A stretch of DNA of 41,656 nucleotides from Dysgonamonadaceae bacterium (GTDB taxonomy: Bacteria > Bacteroidota > Bacteroidia > Bacteroidales > Dysgonomonadaceae). The position numbers and the translations under genes were made by a program. The stretch covers positions 1-41,656 of the forward strand of contig JAISUH010000029.1 in assembly GCA_031272205.1 (NCBI GenBank), read 5' to 3'. This document shows, in pieces, positions 9,039 to 17,179 of this stretch (within the stretch, counting starts at the first letter, position 1; the number at the start of each line of letters is the position of its first letter). The notes beneath the pieces are model-generated. The model worked only from the letters and a program-made list of their open reading frames with translations, was not told the origin of the DNA and ran no database searches.

Positions 9039-9686
9039 ATGATGAAGAAACAAACGATTTTCATATTGTTCACGTTGGGAAGCATGTTGTTTGTCCCGGT
9101 AGCAGCCCAAGATTATTATGCTTCGTACAGCGGAGACGGAGTACCCGTCTCGCGTAGTTCGATATTTCTGTTGCCCAATGTTTATCCCGCCATCATCGTT
9201 GACGGAGATACCATCGCCTGCATTACTTTCCGCGATTTCATCAAATATTCTCCGATCCGCTTCAGCTCTCAAAAACAGAAAATACAGTACGACAAGATGA
9301 TTCGCGATGTGAAGAAAACATTGCCCTACGCCAAAGAAATCGCCGTAATCATCAAAGAGACTTACGAATACATGGAGACCTTGCCCGACGATAAAGCGCG
9401 GCAGAAGCACCTCAACCGGATGGAAAAATACCTGTACGACACCTACAAACCCAAGATGAGCAAACTCACGCGGTCGCAAGGGCAATTGCTGATAAAATTG
9501 GTGGACAGGGAAACCAATTCGGCCTCCTATACCATCGTAGATGCTTTTATGGGATCGTTCAAGGCCTGGTCGTATAATCTTTTTGCGGGACTTTTCGGCA
9601 ACAGCCTCAAAAAACGATACGATCCTTTCGGCGAAGACCGCTTGGTAGAACGCGCCGCCGTGATGGTCGAACAGGGATTGATTTGA
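9039..9686 (+). CDS. Exported DUF4294 family protein
   Basis: A 215-residue protein, function unknown. The start is M-M-K-K-Q at 9039 (9042 equally possible). The signal peptide runs to V-A-A with cleavage before Q-D near residue 24. The mature part matches the Bacteroidota-restricted DUF4294 family: a strand-rich start (I-V-D-G-D-T-I-A-C-I-T), then a long charged helical region with Y-D-K-M-I-R-D-V-K-K-T-L-P-Y-A and the Y-M-E-T-L-P-D-D-K-A-R segment, and L-T-R-S-Q-G-Q-L-L-I-K-L-V-D-R-E, typical of the family. It should act in the periplasm or envelope. It is monocistronic and converges on higA with 28 bp between the stops. The predicted transcript has almost no leader. Confidence 0.85.
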   Translation: MMKKQTIFILFTLGSMLFVPVAAQDYYASYSGDGVPVSRSSIFLLPNVYPAIIVDGDTIACITFRDFIKYSPIRFSSQKQKIQYDKMIRDVKKTLPYAKEIAVIIKETYEYMETLPDDKARQKHLNRMEKYLYDTYKPKMSKLTRSQGQLLIKLVDRETNSASYTIVDAFMGSFKAWSYNLFAGLFGNSLKKRYDPFGEDRLVERAAVMVEQGLI

Positions 9687-9714
9687 CGGAGGTTACGAAA
9701 TTTTAAAAGCAAAT

Positions 9715-10080
9715 TCACAACACCCCCAGCATAGCCGACGGCGATATGTTTAACTCTATGCACAGTAACCGGGCAATTTTAAGGGTTGGTTCGGAGCGCC
9801 CGGATATATAATCATTAACACGGGAGGGGCTAACGCCGATGTTGTTTGCCAATTCCCGCTGCGTGAGTCCCTTTTCTTTCAAAGAAAGAGCTATGAGTTC
9901 CGAAACGGTCGGCTTTTCAATCGGGTAATGAGCCTTTTCGTATGCGATCACAATATCCGACATAACGCTCAACTCCACAACCTTTTTGTCGTTGGAGGGG
10001 GTGTTATCATCAACCAAAGGCAGAAGTGTCTCAACCTTTGAGAGTGCAAATTCGTATTGTTCTTTTGTTATCTTGTCCAT
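9715..10080 (-). CDS. higA: HigA-type antitoxin (XRE domain)
   Basis: A 121-residue antitoxin of the HigA/COG5499 type. Residues 1-60 form the helical N-terminal part that neutralises the partner, with the family's E-K-A-H-Y-P-I-E-K-P segment near 50-59. Residues 66-118 are the XRE helix-turn-helix: L-T-Q-R-E-L-A-N-N-I-G-V-S-P-S-R-V-N-D-Y and S-G-R-S-E-P-T-L-K-I-A-R-L-L. It follows the toxin gene by 12 bp on the same strand, the reversed toxin-first order typical of higBA loci. As in other such systems it probably represses the shared promoter. The family call is firm; the identity of its RNA or mRNA target pathway is not visible. Confidence 0.9.
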   Translation of the reverse strand: MDKITKEQYEFALSKVETLLPLVDDNTPSNDKKVVELSVMSDIVIAYEKAHYPIEKPTVSELIALSLKEKGLTQRELANNIGVSPSRVNDYISGRSEPTLKIARLLCIELNISPSAMLGVL

Positions 10081-10092
10081 GCTCCGTTAATT

Positions 10093-10392
10093 TTATATGG
10101 TTGAACAATCTATCTTATCGTATTCCTCATGCGTTCCCACAAATCGGATAAATAGATATCCCATTGTGAATTTTATAACGACAACGAGCCGGTATTTATT
10201 GCCCTTTATGTTGAATACATAATGTTGATTGCCTGTATAATCGGTTGTCGGAAACTCTGCTTTTATATCCGAAAAGCTTTTCCATTCGGCTTTCAACGCA
10301 GCGTAATACCAGCGTTCAAGGGCAACGCGGGAATCTTCACGTCCTTTCTGTTCGTAAAAATCTTTCAGCTTCCTGTGCGATACAATCCTCAT
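10093..10392 (-). CDS. higB: HigB-type mRNA interferase toxin
   Basis: A 99-residue toxin of the HigB family, which cleaves mRNA at the ribosome. The start chosen is the ATG at 10392 (M-R-I-V-S-H-R-K-L), the usual family beginning; a start at 10413 would add seven residues and lie inside the promoter box. Family features: the N-terminal strand M-R-I-V, the helix A-L-E-R-W-Y-Y-A-A-L-K-A-E-W, then D-I-K-A-E-F-P-T-T-D-Y, and the core strands Y-V-F-N-I-K-G-N-K-Y-R-L-V-V-V-I with the terminal I-R-F-V-G-T-H-E-E-Y-D-K-I-D. These match full-length HigB with no lesion, so the toxin should be active. Confidence 0.9.
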   Translation of the reverse strand: MRIVSHRKLKDFYEQKGREDSRVALERWYYAALKAEWKSFSDIKAEFPTTDYTGNQHYVFNIKGNKYRLVVVIKFTMGYLFIRFVGTHEEYDKIDCSTI

Positions 10393-10410
10393 TTGTCGTT
10401 TAATTTGGTA

Positions 10411-10465
10411 CAAAGAAAGAAAATGATTTTGAATTATAAAATTTTTCCTGTATAATATTTTATAA
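10411..10465 (-). promoter_or_regulatory. higBA promoter and possible operators
   Basis: A near-consensus -7 box TTTCTTTG (10411-10418, minus strand) lies about 20 bp before higB. It overlaps a TTTG-N3-CAAA symmetry at 10404-10414. Just upstream is a 9-bp inverted repeat, TTATAAAAT (10434-10442) / ATTTTATAA (10457-10465). Either could be an autorepression site for HigA, but AT-rich symmetry can arise by chance. Confidence 0.4.
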
Positions 10466-10587
10466 AATCGAATAAATTTTGAAAGTAATTCACTACAACC
10501 TTCGCGAATATAGCAATCGTTTTTGTTAGTTGAATCTGCGTTTCCCGATTATTTTTCTCAAAACCATGCATTTTTCTTTTTTTTTTG

Positions 10588-10612
10588 TACTTTTGCACCC
10601 GTTTTATAAAAC
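10588..10612 (+). promoter_or_regulatory. SulP promoter with a palindrome at the start site
   Basis: A perfect -7 box TACTTTTG (10588-10595) is followed by a perfect 12-bp palindrome GTTTTATAAAAC (10601-10612) that covers the expected transcription start, a position suited to repressor binding. The ATG follows at 10625. Confidence 0.6.
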
Positions 10613-10624
10613 TTGTTTTGGGTT

Positions 10625-12352
10625 ATGCACTTATCTTTTCTTAAGGATTTTCAGCCTTCGCTATTCCTTTCTCTGAAAACCTACAACAGGGAGAAATTCA
10701 TGGCCGACCTTATGGCCGGAATCATCGTCGGGATTGTCGCGTTGCCGTTGGCCATCGCATTTGGTATTTCATCGGGCGTTACGCCCGAAAAGGGGATTAT
10801 TACCGCGGTCATCGCCGGATTTTTCATCTCTTTTTTAGGGGGGAGCAACGTACAGATAGGCGGGCCTACCGGCGCATTTATCGTTATCGTTTACGGAATT
10901 GTGGAGCGCCACGGCGTGGAAGGATTGGCCATTGCCACCGTGCTGGCGGGAATTATGCTCATGCTTATGGGTTTTCTCAAGCTCGGCACCGTCATCAAAT
11001 TCATCCCCTATCCCATTGTGGTGGGCTTCACGAGCGGTATCGCGCTCACCATTTTTTCCACCCAGATGAAGGATTTTTTCGGGCTGACAACCCCCAAACT
11101 CCCCTCCGATTTCTTCGGCAAATGGAGCGTTTACCTGCAATGTTTCGACACTGTAAACTGGATGGTATTGGCTGTCGGCGCGATTAGCGTAGCGATTATT
11201 TTCCTTACTCCAAAAATATCGAAGAAGATTCCCGGCTCGCTTATCGCCATTGTGTTGATGACGGTGGCAGCCTTTCTTTTGAAACAATACACCGGATTTA
11301 CCCATATCGAAACCATCGGCGACCGCTTTGTCATCAACAGCCAACTGCCCGAAATGGAAACCATCGGCATCAATCTCGAAACCATCCGCCTTCTTTTCCC
11401 CGAAGCGTTTACCATCGCCATGCTCGGCGCCATCGAATCCTTGCTTTCGGCAACCGTGGCCGATGGAGTTACAGGCTACAAACACAACTCCAATATGGAG
11501 CTTGTGGCACAGGGCGTTACCAATATCATCACCCCGTTTTTCGGCGGAATACCGGCTACGGGAGCCATCGCCCGCACAATGACAAACATCAACAACGGCG
11601 GAAAAACGCCTGTGGCGGGAATTATCCATGCTTTTGTACTGCTGCTCATCCTGTTGTTTTTGGGCGATCTCACAAAACACATCCCCATGGCCTGTCTCGC
11701 CGGCGTGCTGGTGGTGGTGTCGTACAACATGAGCGAATGGCGTTCTTTCCTTGCCCTTGCCAAACAGGGGAAATCGACGCTAGCGGTGCTGCTTACCACC
11801 TTTATCCTGACCGTGGTCTTTGATTTGACCATCGCCATCGAGGTTGGGTTGCTGCTCGCCGTTTTCGTTTTCCTGAAGCGTATGTCCGAAAGCACTCACA
11901 TATCGCACACTACGGGGAAAATCGACCTCTCGAAAGAGATGGAATCCCATACCGGCAATCTCGAAAACGAAACGCTTTACCTGCCCAAAGGTGTGGAGGT
12001 CTATGAAATAGACGGTCCGTTTTTCTTTGGCATCGCCAACAAATTCGATGAAAAGATGCGCGAAATAGGCGAAAGACCCAACATCCGGATCATCCGCATG
12101 AGGAAAGTGCCGTTCATCGATTCCACCGGACTGCGAAACCTTGAAACGCTTTGCAAAAATTCGGCAAAAGAAAAAATACAGGTCATCCTTTCGGGCGTGA
12201 ACCCCGATGTACGCAAGAGCCTCGAAAAATCCGCGATACCGGCCATCATCAACGAGAAAAACATCTGTTCCAACATCCATTTGGCCGTGGAACGCTCAAA
12301 AGAGATTGATTATCAACTAAAAAAGGTCGTGAAAAGCGATGCGGACAACTGA
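10625..12352 (+). CDS. SulP family anion transporter with STAS domain
   Basis: A 575-residue inner-membrane transporter of the SulP (SLC26-like) family, which carries sulfate, bicarbonate or other anions. The ATG at 10625 (M-H-L-S-F-L-K-D-F) is preferred to a TTG at 10613 that falls at the promoter palindrome. Residues 30-430 hold 10-12 hydrophobic segments with the family signature region A-L-P-L-A-I-A-F-G-I-S-S-G-V-T-P near 42-57 and G-G-S-N-V-Q-I-G-G-P-T-G-A-F near 76-89. The C-terminal STAS domain (about 450-560) has the conserved F-I-D-S-T-G-L loop near 497. No carbonic anhydrase gene is adjacent, so the substrate is open; bicarbonate or sulfate are both possible. It converges on ybeY with 16 bp between stops. 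Confidence 0.92.
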   Translation: MHLSFLKDFQPSLFLSLKTYNREKFMADLMAGIIVGIVALPLAIAFGISSGVTPEKGIITAVIAGFFISFLGGSNVQIGGPTGAFIVIVYGIVERHGVEGLAIATVLAGIMLMLMGFLKLGTVIKFIPYPIVVGFTSGIALTIFSTQMKDFFGLTTPKLPSDFFGKWSVYLQCFDTVNWMVLAVGAISVAIIFLTPKISKKIPGSLIAIVLMTVAAFLLKQYTGFTHIETIGDRFVINSQLPEMETIGINLETIRLLFPEAFTIAMLGAIESLLSATVADGVTGYKHNSNMELVAQGVTNIITPFFGGIPATGAIARTMTNINNGGKTPVAGIIHAFVLLLILLFLGDLTKHIPMACLAGVLVVVSYNMSEWRSFLALAKQGKSTLAVLLTTFILTVVFDLTIAIEVGLLLAVFVFLKRMSESTHISHTTGKIDLSKEMESHTGNLENETLYLPKGVEVYEIDGPFFFGIANKFDEKMREIGERPNIRIIRMRKVPFIDSTGLRNLETLCKNSAKEKIQVILSGVNPDVRKSLEKSAIPAIINEKNICSNIHLAVERSKEIDYQLKKVVKSDADN

Positions 12353-12368
12353 CGCACAAGCAAAGGCC

Positions 12369-12785
12369 CTATCTTAATTTAAGGGCTTCATTTTCGGCTT
12401 TCCGCATCTTTTCGGCATCGGCCGCCGATTTGTCTTTCAAGCCGCACAAATGCAAAACGCCGTGGATGATAACGCGGTGCAGTTCTTCGCCATATTCGGT
12501 CTTGTACTTCTCCGAATTGCTTTTTACGGTATCGAGGCTGACGAAAATATCCCCCGAAACCGTATCGCCTTCCGAAAAATCGAAGGTGATGATATCGGTG
12601 TAATAATCGTGAGAAAGGTATTGTTTGTTCACGGACAAAATACGCTCGTCATCGCAGAAAAGATAATTGACGCCCCCTGTTTTCTTCCCGTATTTTTCGG
12701 CGACCCGCTTAATCCACTCCGCCGTTTTCCGCCGTTTTATGATTGATGGAAAGGATACGTTTTCTGCTTGAAAAGTGATTGGCAT
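12369..12785 (-). CDS. ybeY: Endoribonuclease YbeY
   Basis: A 138-residue zinc-dependent RNase for 16S rRNA 3'-end maturation and ribosome quality control. Family features: N-Y-L-F-C-D-D-E-R-I-L near 40-50, N-K-Q-Y-L-S-H-D-Y-Y-T-D-I-I-T-F-D near 53-69 and the metal motif H108-G-V-L-H112-L-C-G. In most YbeY proteins a third His follows (H-G-x-L-H-L-x-G-Y-D-H); here the site is D118 in L-K-D-K-S. My recollection is that other Bacteroidota proteins share this change, so it is unlikely to mean loss of function. It lies 32 bp downstream of the SpmAB gene on the same strand and probably forms an operon with it. Confidence 0.93.
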   Translation of the reverse strand: MPITFQAENVSFPSIIKRRKTAEWIKRVAEKYGKKTGGVNYLFCDDERILSVNKQYLSHDYYTDIITFDFSEGDTVSGDIFVSLDTVKSNSEKYKTEYGEELHRVIIHGVLHLCGLKDKSAADAEKMRKAENEALKLR

Positions 12786-12817
12786 AAAATTAATTCATTG
12801 AAAAAAATTACTTATAC

Positions 12818-14050
12818 TTACCCAAAGAAAATATAGGTTGCGAAAACCGCAGCGATGACGCCGGCCAAATCGGCCAAGAGCGCATAAGGAACGGTGTAAC
12901 GCGAATTTTTAATGTTTACCGCTCCATAATAAACAGCAACGATGTAAAAAGTGGTATCGGTAGCCCCCTGCAAGATACAAGACAAGCGTCCCGCGAACGA
13001 ATCGGCGCCAAAATTTTTCATCGTATCGATCATCATACCCCGCGCACCACTCCCGCTAAGGGGTTTCATAAGGGCGGTCGGTATTCCGTCCACCCATTGG
13101 GCGTCGAAACCAGTCATCGACACCATACTGCGGAGGCCTTCCATCAGAAAATCCATTGCGCCGGAAGCGCGGAAAACGCCGATACCCACCAGCAATGCGA
13201 TAAGGTAGGGGATGATGCGCACGGCCGTTTGAAAGCCGTCTTTTGCGCCATCGATGAAGGCTTCAAACACGTTTATTTTGTTGCGCAGCCCTTTTATCAG
13301 GAAAGCGACGATTATACCAAACAAGATGACATTAGCCGCTAAGGACGACACTTTCGAAACCTGTTCCTGCGGCATCGAATTAAAAAGCCAAACCGTTGCG
13401 GCAATAAAAAGCGAAATCCCGCCGAAAAAGCCCAATATAGCTTTGTTGAACACCGGTATGCGCTGCTTGAAACAAACAGCCAAAACCCCCACGAGGGTGG
13501 CCACAAAGGTAGCTATCGCTATCGGAATAAAGACGTCGGAAGGGTTCGCTGCGCCCAACTGAGCGCGGTAAACCATCACCGAGACAGGGATCAGTGTCAG
13601 CCCCGATGCGTTCAGCACCAAAAACATCACCATGGGATCGGAGGCCTGATCTTTTTTCGGGTTGAGTTCCTGTAATTCGCTCATCGCTTTCAACCCGAAG
13701 GGGGTAGCGGCATTATCGAGACCAAGCATGTTGGCCGAAATATTCATGAGGATAGAAGCCGACGCGGGATGCCCTTTGGGAATACCGGGGAAAAGCTTGC
13801 TGAAAAGAGGAGCCGCGGCTCGCGAAAAAAACTCAACCATTCCTCCCCGTTCCCCAATTTTCATAATGCCCATCCAAAGAGACAAAACGCCAGTGAGCCC
13901 AAGGGAAATATCGAAACCAAGCTTCGCCGTTTCGAAGGTCGAATTCATGATTTCGGTAAAAATACCCGTGTCGCCAAAGAAAACAAGCTTGCAAATGGCA
14001 ACGACAAAAGCGATAAGGAAAAAAGCAATCCAGATGTAATTTAAAACCAT
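12818..14050 (-). CDS. Fused spore maturation protein SpmA/SpmB (Gate domains)
   Basis: A 410-residue inner-membrane protein that joins the SpmA-like (about 1-200) and SpmB-like (about 230-410) nucleoside-recognition/Gate domains, separate genes in Bacillus. Seen: the SpmA core S-A-N-M-L-G-L-D-N-A-A-T-P-F-G-L-K-A-M near 107-126 and the SpmB core with A-L-M-K-P-L-S-G-S-G-A-R-G-M near 325-338 and I-L-Q-G-A-T-D-T-T-F-Y near 362-372. Eight or more hydrophobic helices are spread along it. This phylum does not sporulate, so the name reflects homology only; the transported solute is unknown. It has its own -7 box at 14067-14074, divergent from the helix-hairpin-helix gene, and is followed by ybeY. 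Confidence 0.88.
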   Translation of the reverse strand: MVLNYIWIAFFLIAFVVAICKLVFFGDTGIFTEIMNSTFETAKLGFDISLGLTGVLSLWMGIMKIGERGGMVEFFSRAAAPLFSKLFPGIPKGHPASASILMNISANMLGLDNAATPFGLKAMSELQELNPKKDQASDPMVMFLVLNASGLTLIPVSVMVYRAQLGAANPSDVFIPIAIATFVATLVGVLAVCFKQRIPVFNKAILGFFGGISLFIAATVWLFNSMPQEQVSKVSSLAANVILFGIIVAFLIKGLRNKINVFEAFIDGAKDGFQTAVRIIPYLIALLVGIGVFRASGAMDFLMEGLRSMVSMTGFDAQWVDGIPTALMKPLSGSGARGMMIDTMKNFGADSFAGRLSCILQGATDTTFYIVAVYYGAVNIKNSRYTVPYALLADLAGVIAAVFATYIFFG

Positions 14051-14066
14051 AACCGCATCTTTACTT

Positions 14067-14074
14067 CAAAGATA
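14067..14074 (-). promoter_or_regulatory. -7 box of the SpmAB-ybeY transcript
   Basis: A perfect TATCTTTG on the minus strand, about 17 bp before the SpmAB start. A good -33 element is not seen. It is back to back with the promoter of the helix-hairpin-helix gene. Confidence 0.55.
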
Positions 14075-14095
14075 ATACATAAAAACCAAAAAAAC

Positions 14096-14127
14096 TTGAA
14101 AAATACGGAAAACATTTTGTATGTTTG
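14096..14127 (+). promoter_or_regulatory. Promoter of the helix-hairpin-helix gene
   Basis: TTG (14096-14098), 21 bp, then TATGTTTG (14120-14127). The start codon follows 45 bp later at 14173. Confidence 0.7.
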
Positions 14128-14172
14128 CAGAAAACGATAGACACAATTTCATCCGTTTAAATTCCAAACGTC

Positions 14173-14913
14173 ATGAAATGGAAAGATTTTCTATATTTTC
14201 AGTCTGGAGAAAAAGTCGCAGTTATTCTGTTGATAATCGTCATTGTATTGCTGTTCATCCTGAATATTGTTTTGTCGAATCGGGATCAGTTTGTTTTCGA
14301 CGCTTCCCGCAACGACTCTTTAAACGCTGAACTGGCACGTTTTCATGCGGAATTGGAAAAACAGGAAAATGATACGAACAGCGTTACTTATTACGGGTAC
14401 GAGCCACGCCGCAACACGACAAACCGTTACGAGCGAAAATCCTTCGAACGAAGCGGGGAAAGGAGGCCGGACAACAGCTATCTGTCATACCCGAAAACAG
14501 AGAAATTATCGGCGGGAGAAACCCTGTCGCTCAACGAAACCGACACGGCGCAATGGAAAAAAATTCCCGGCATCGGGAGCGCATTTGCCGGTCGGATTGT
14601 GAAATACCGCAACCTACTCGGAGGCTTTGCCTCCGTGAACCAACTTCGTGAGGTATATGGCTTCGACGACGAACTGTTTGCCAAGGTAAGCCCCTTTGTG
14701 CAAGCTGACGGAATTTATCAAAAAATAGCCGTCAATAAATTGGAATTCAGTGCATTGTTGAAACATCCCTACCTCAATTACAAACAGGTAAAAGCAATCA
14801 CCGATTTAAGAAAACGGAAAGGAAATATCACGTCCATCGATGAGTTGGCCATGCTCGACGAGTTCGCGGAAAACGACCTCGAACGGCTGAAACCCTATCT
14901 GTCTTTCGAATGA
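14173..14913 (+). CDS. Membrane-anchored helix-hairpin-helix protein (ComEA-like)
   Basis: A 246-residue protein with one N-terminal membrane helix (about 14-36, I-L-L-I-I-V-I-V-L-L-F-I-L), a charged low-complexity linker (about 40-115, rich in Arg, Asn and Glu) and a C-terminal pair of helix-hairpin-helix units. The first, about 132-182, has W-K-K-I-P-G-I-G-S-A-F-A-G-R-I-V-K-Y-R and then L-G-G-F-A-S-V-N-Q-L-R-E-V-Y-G. The second is a diverged copy near 195-245 (N-Y-K-Q-V-K-A-I-T-D-L-R-K-R-K-G). Helix-hairpin-helix domains bind DNA non-specifically, and ComEA proteins do so in DNA uptake; that role here is an inference. Its stop overlaps the first possible start of the patatin gene (ATGA), so the two are probably co-transcribed. 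Confidence 0.85.
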   Translation: MKWKDFLYFQSGEKVAVILLIIVIVLLFILNIVLSNRDQFVFDASRNDSLNAELARFHAELEKQENDTNSVTYYGYEPRRNTTNRYERKSFERSGERRPDNSYLSYPKTEKLSAGETLSLNETDTAQWKKIPGIGSAFAGRIVKYRNLLGGFASVNQLREVYGFDDELFAKVSPFVQADGIYQKIAVNKLEFSALLKHPYLNYKQVKAITDLRKRKGNITSIDELAMLDEFAENDLERLKPYLSFE

Positions 14914-17168
14914 AACCGTGGCAGTCCGTCTGTTTATCCCCGTTGAAAACAAAAAAATACAACAAACTCATGCTTAAAATTATTCCCTTTTTTTTCATCT
15001 TTTTGGTTTCCTTTTCTTCCGTCTTTGCCCAAGAGCAACGCAAAAAAATAGGATTGGCTCTCAGCGGGGGAGGAGCGAAAGGCGCAGCCCACATCGGCGT
15101 GCTGAAAGTGTTGGAAGAGGCCGGTATTCCCATCGATTACATTGCCGGAACGAGCATGGGAGCCATTATCGGCGGACTGTATTCCATCGGATACCGCGCC
15201 GATCAATTGGATTCCTTAGTTCGAAATCAGGACTGGAACTTTTTGTTGAGCGATAATGTTTATCGGGAAAACCGCCCGCAGTTCGAAAAAACCGATCTCG
15301 ATGCTTATCTTTTTTCATTACCTTACGAACGAAAGGGACGGGTAAAACTGCCTCCCGGATTTGTGAGCGGACAAAACATCTACAGCCTCTTCTTGAATTT
15401 GACCATCGGTTATCACACCGAAAAAGATTTCGCCCAACTCCCCATCCCTTTCCGATGCGTCGCCGCTGACGTACGCACCGGCTCCGAATATGACTTTCAA
15501 TACGGTCTGCTTCCAATGGCTATGCGAGCCAGCATGGCTATTCCCGGATTTTTTGCACCCGTTGAACTCGACAGTATGTTGCTGATAGACGGCGGTATCG
15601 TCAACAACTACCCCGTTGATTTGGTGAAAAAAATGGGAGCCGATATCGTCATCGGCATACGTTTCCCTCCCGATGAGAAAGAAATGGAAGAACAACAGGG
15701 TTCCGTGCTGGAGATAACCGGCTACCTCAATAATTTTTTGGGAAAGGAACTGCTGCAAAAAAACATCCGCGAAACCGATCTGCTGATAGAACCCAACCTT
15801 TCGCCGTTTAATATGGCCAGCTTTCAAAATACGGCCTTAGATACCATTGTTGCGCGGGGTGAAAAAGCCGCACGCAACAAATGGAACGATATTTTGGCCT
15901 TAAAAAATTCGCTCTTAATACCGGAAGAAGAAAGGTCTAAATCCGCTATAATTAACCCTTTTATCGAAAAAGAATCGCTTTATATTCAATCTGTTAAAAT
16001 TGAAGGCCTCGCCGAAAGCGACGAAAAATTGGTTCGTAAACAGATTCAATTGGAAGGAGACATTTTGCGTTCCGATTTGCAAAAAACCGTTTCAAAGCTT
16101 TACGGAACAAACTTATTTTCGAAAGTCTATTACCAATTGGAAGGCGATTCGACATTCGACCTGAAGTTCAATATCCACAAAAAAAACATCAATTTCCTCA
16201 ATATCGGCGTGCGCTTCGATACGGAAGACGTGGCGGCAATCCTTGCAAACACGACTATCCGCTTGCAAACTTCCATGAATTCCATGTTCGACGTTACAGC
16301 CCGGCTGAGCAAGAATCCATACCTCAATATCGATTATTCGCTCAACAAAAGCCTGTTTTTTAAAAGCGGATTTTCGTACCGCATCAGCCGTAACAACATT
16401 AATATTTACTCCGGAGGAAAACTGTCGCACAGCTTTGTTACAACAAGAAACATGTTTAACCTGAATTTCTCGGAATTTTACATCAAAAACATTCGGGTAT
16501 ATGCCGGGGTGAATCTCGATTACTCCTATTATTTTTCTTACTTGAAGAAAAACAGCGATTTACCCAATTTGGATTTGAAGCGAAAACCTTATGTCAATTA
16601 CTTCATCGAAGGTTATTTCGACAATCTGAACCGCAATAATTTTCCCACGTCGGGACAATATTTATTGTTCCGCTACACCGTTCTCACCGATGATTTTTAC
16701 CGGATGAAAAGAAATGTACCCACTAACATCGCTTTACTCAACTACTTGCAGCCCATAAAGATTTCTCCGTGGCTTTATTTGACGCCCGAAGTAGAATCGC
16801 GCGTTATCCTCAATGAAAATGTTCCGACAATTTATAAAAACTACGTGGGCGGGAATTTCAGCGGTCATTATCTTCCTCAACAGATTTCATTGGAAGGTTC
16901 CAACGGGATGGAAATATTGAAAAACGCTGTCGTTGTAACGAAAACCAACCTGAGGTACGAGATAAACGACAATCATTTTTTCTACACCAACCTCAATTTT
17001 ACGCTTCACAACAACGATTTGTTCACTATTTTAAAAGGAGAATCGTATATCGGAGGCAATATTGGGTATTCTTACAATACGTTTGTAGGCCCGCTGACTC
17101 TCGAATTGGGATATTCGAGCCTTTCACGAACGGTTTACCCTTTCCTCGGTTTCGGATATTATTTTTGA
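14910..17168 (+). CDS. Patatin-like phospholipase with POTRA and surface-antigen barrel (type Vd autotransporter-like)
   Basis: A 752-residue outer-membrane lipase candidate. From the ATG at 14910 it overlaps the upstream stop by four bases; the ATG at 14970 (M21) would give a standard signal peptide (M-L-K-I-I-P-F-F-F-I ending V-F-A-Q) and is an equally good start. Numbering from 14910: patatin domain about 46-270 with the oxyanion-hole G-G-G-A-K-G near 53-58, nucleophile G-T-S82-M-G and catalytic Asp in D227-G-G. A POTRA-like segment follows (about 350-420), then a C-terminal beta barrel of the bacterial surface antigen family (about 430-752), ending in F-G-Y-Y-F, the aromatic end expected by the BAM machinery. 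This is the PlpD/FplA type Vd architecture. It should hydrolyse membrane phospholipids at the cell surface or after release; substrates are not known. Confidence 0.9.
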   Translation: MKPWQSVCLSPLKTKKYNKLMLKIIPFFFIFLVSFSSVFAQEQRKKIGLALSGGGAKGAAHIGVLKVLEEAGIPIDYIAGTSMGAIIGGLYSIGYRADQLDSLVRNQDWNFLLSDNVYRENRPQFEKTDLDAYLFSLPYERKGRVKLPPGFVSGQNIYSLFLNLTIGYHTEKDFAQLPIPFRCVAADVRTGSEYDFQYGLLPMAMRASMAIPGFFAPVELDSMLLIDGGIVNNYPVDLVKKMGADIVIGIRFPPDEKEMEEQQGSVLEITGYLNNFLGKELLQKNIRETDLLIEPNLSPFNMASFQNTALDTIVARGEKAARNKWNDILALKNSLLIPEEERSKSAIINPFIEKESLYIQSVKIEGLAESDEKLVRKQIQLEGDILRSDLQKTVSKLYGTNLFSKVYYQLEGDSTFDLKFNIHKKNINFLNIGVRFDTEDVAAILANTTIRLQTSMNSMFDVTARLSKNPYLNIDYSLNKSLFFKSGFSYRISRNNINIYSGGKLSHSFVTTRNMFNLNFSEFYIKNIRVYAGVNLDYSYYFSYLKKNSDLPNLDLKRKPYVNYFIEGYFDNLNRNNFPTSGQYLLFRYTVLTDDFYRMKRNVPTNIALLNYLQPIKISPWLYLTPEVESRVILNENVPTIYKNYVGGNFSGHYLPQQISLEGSNGMEILKNAVVVTKTNLRYEINDNHFFYTNLNFTLHNNDLFTILKGESYIGGNIGYSYNTFVGPLTLELGYSSLSRTVYPFLGFGYYF

Positions 17169-17179
17169 AAGGTTTCTTT

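Noticed and set aside
13505-13512. CAAAGGTA (-7-like box on the minus strand)
   Set aside because: It is inside the SpmAB coding sequence and has no intergenic context; expected by chance.
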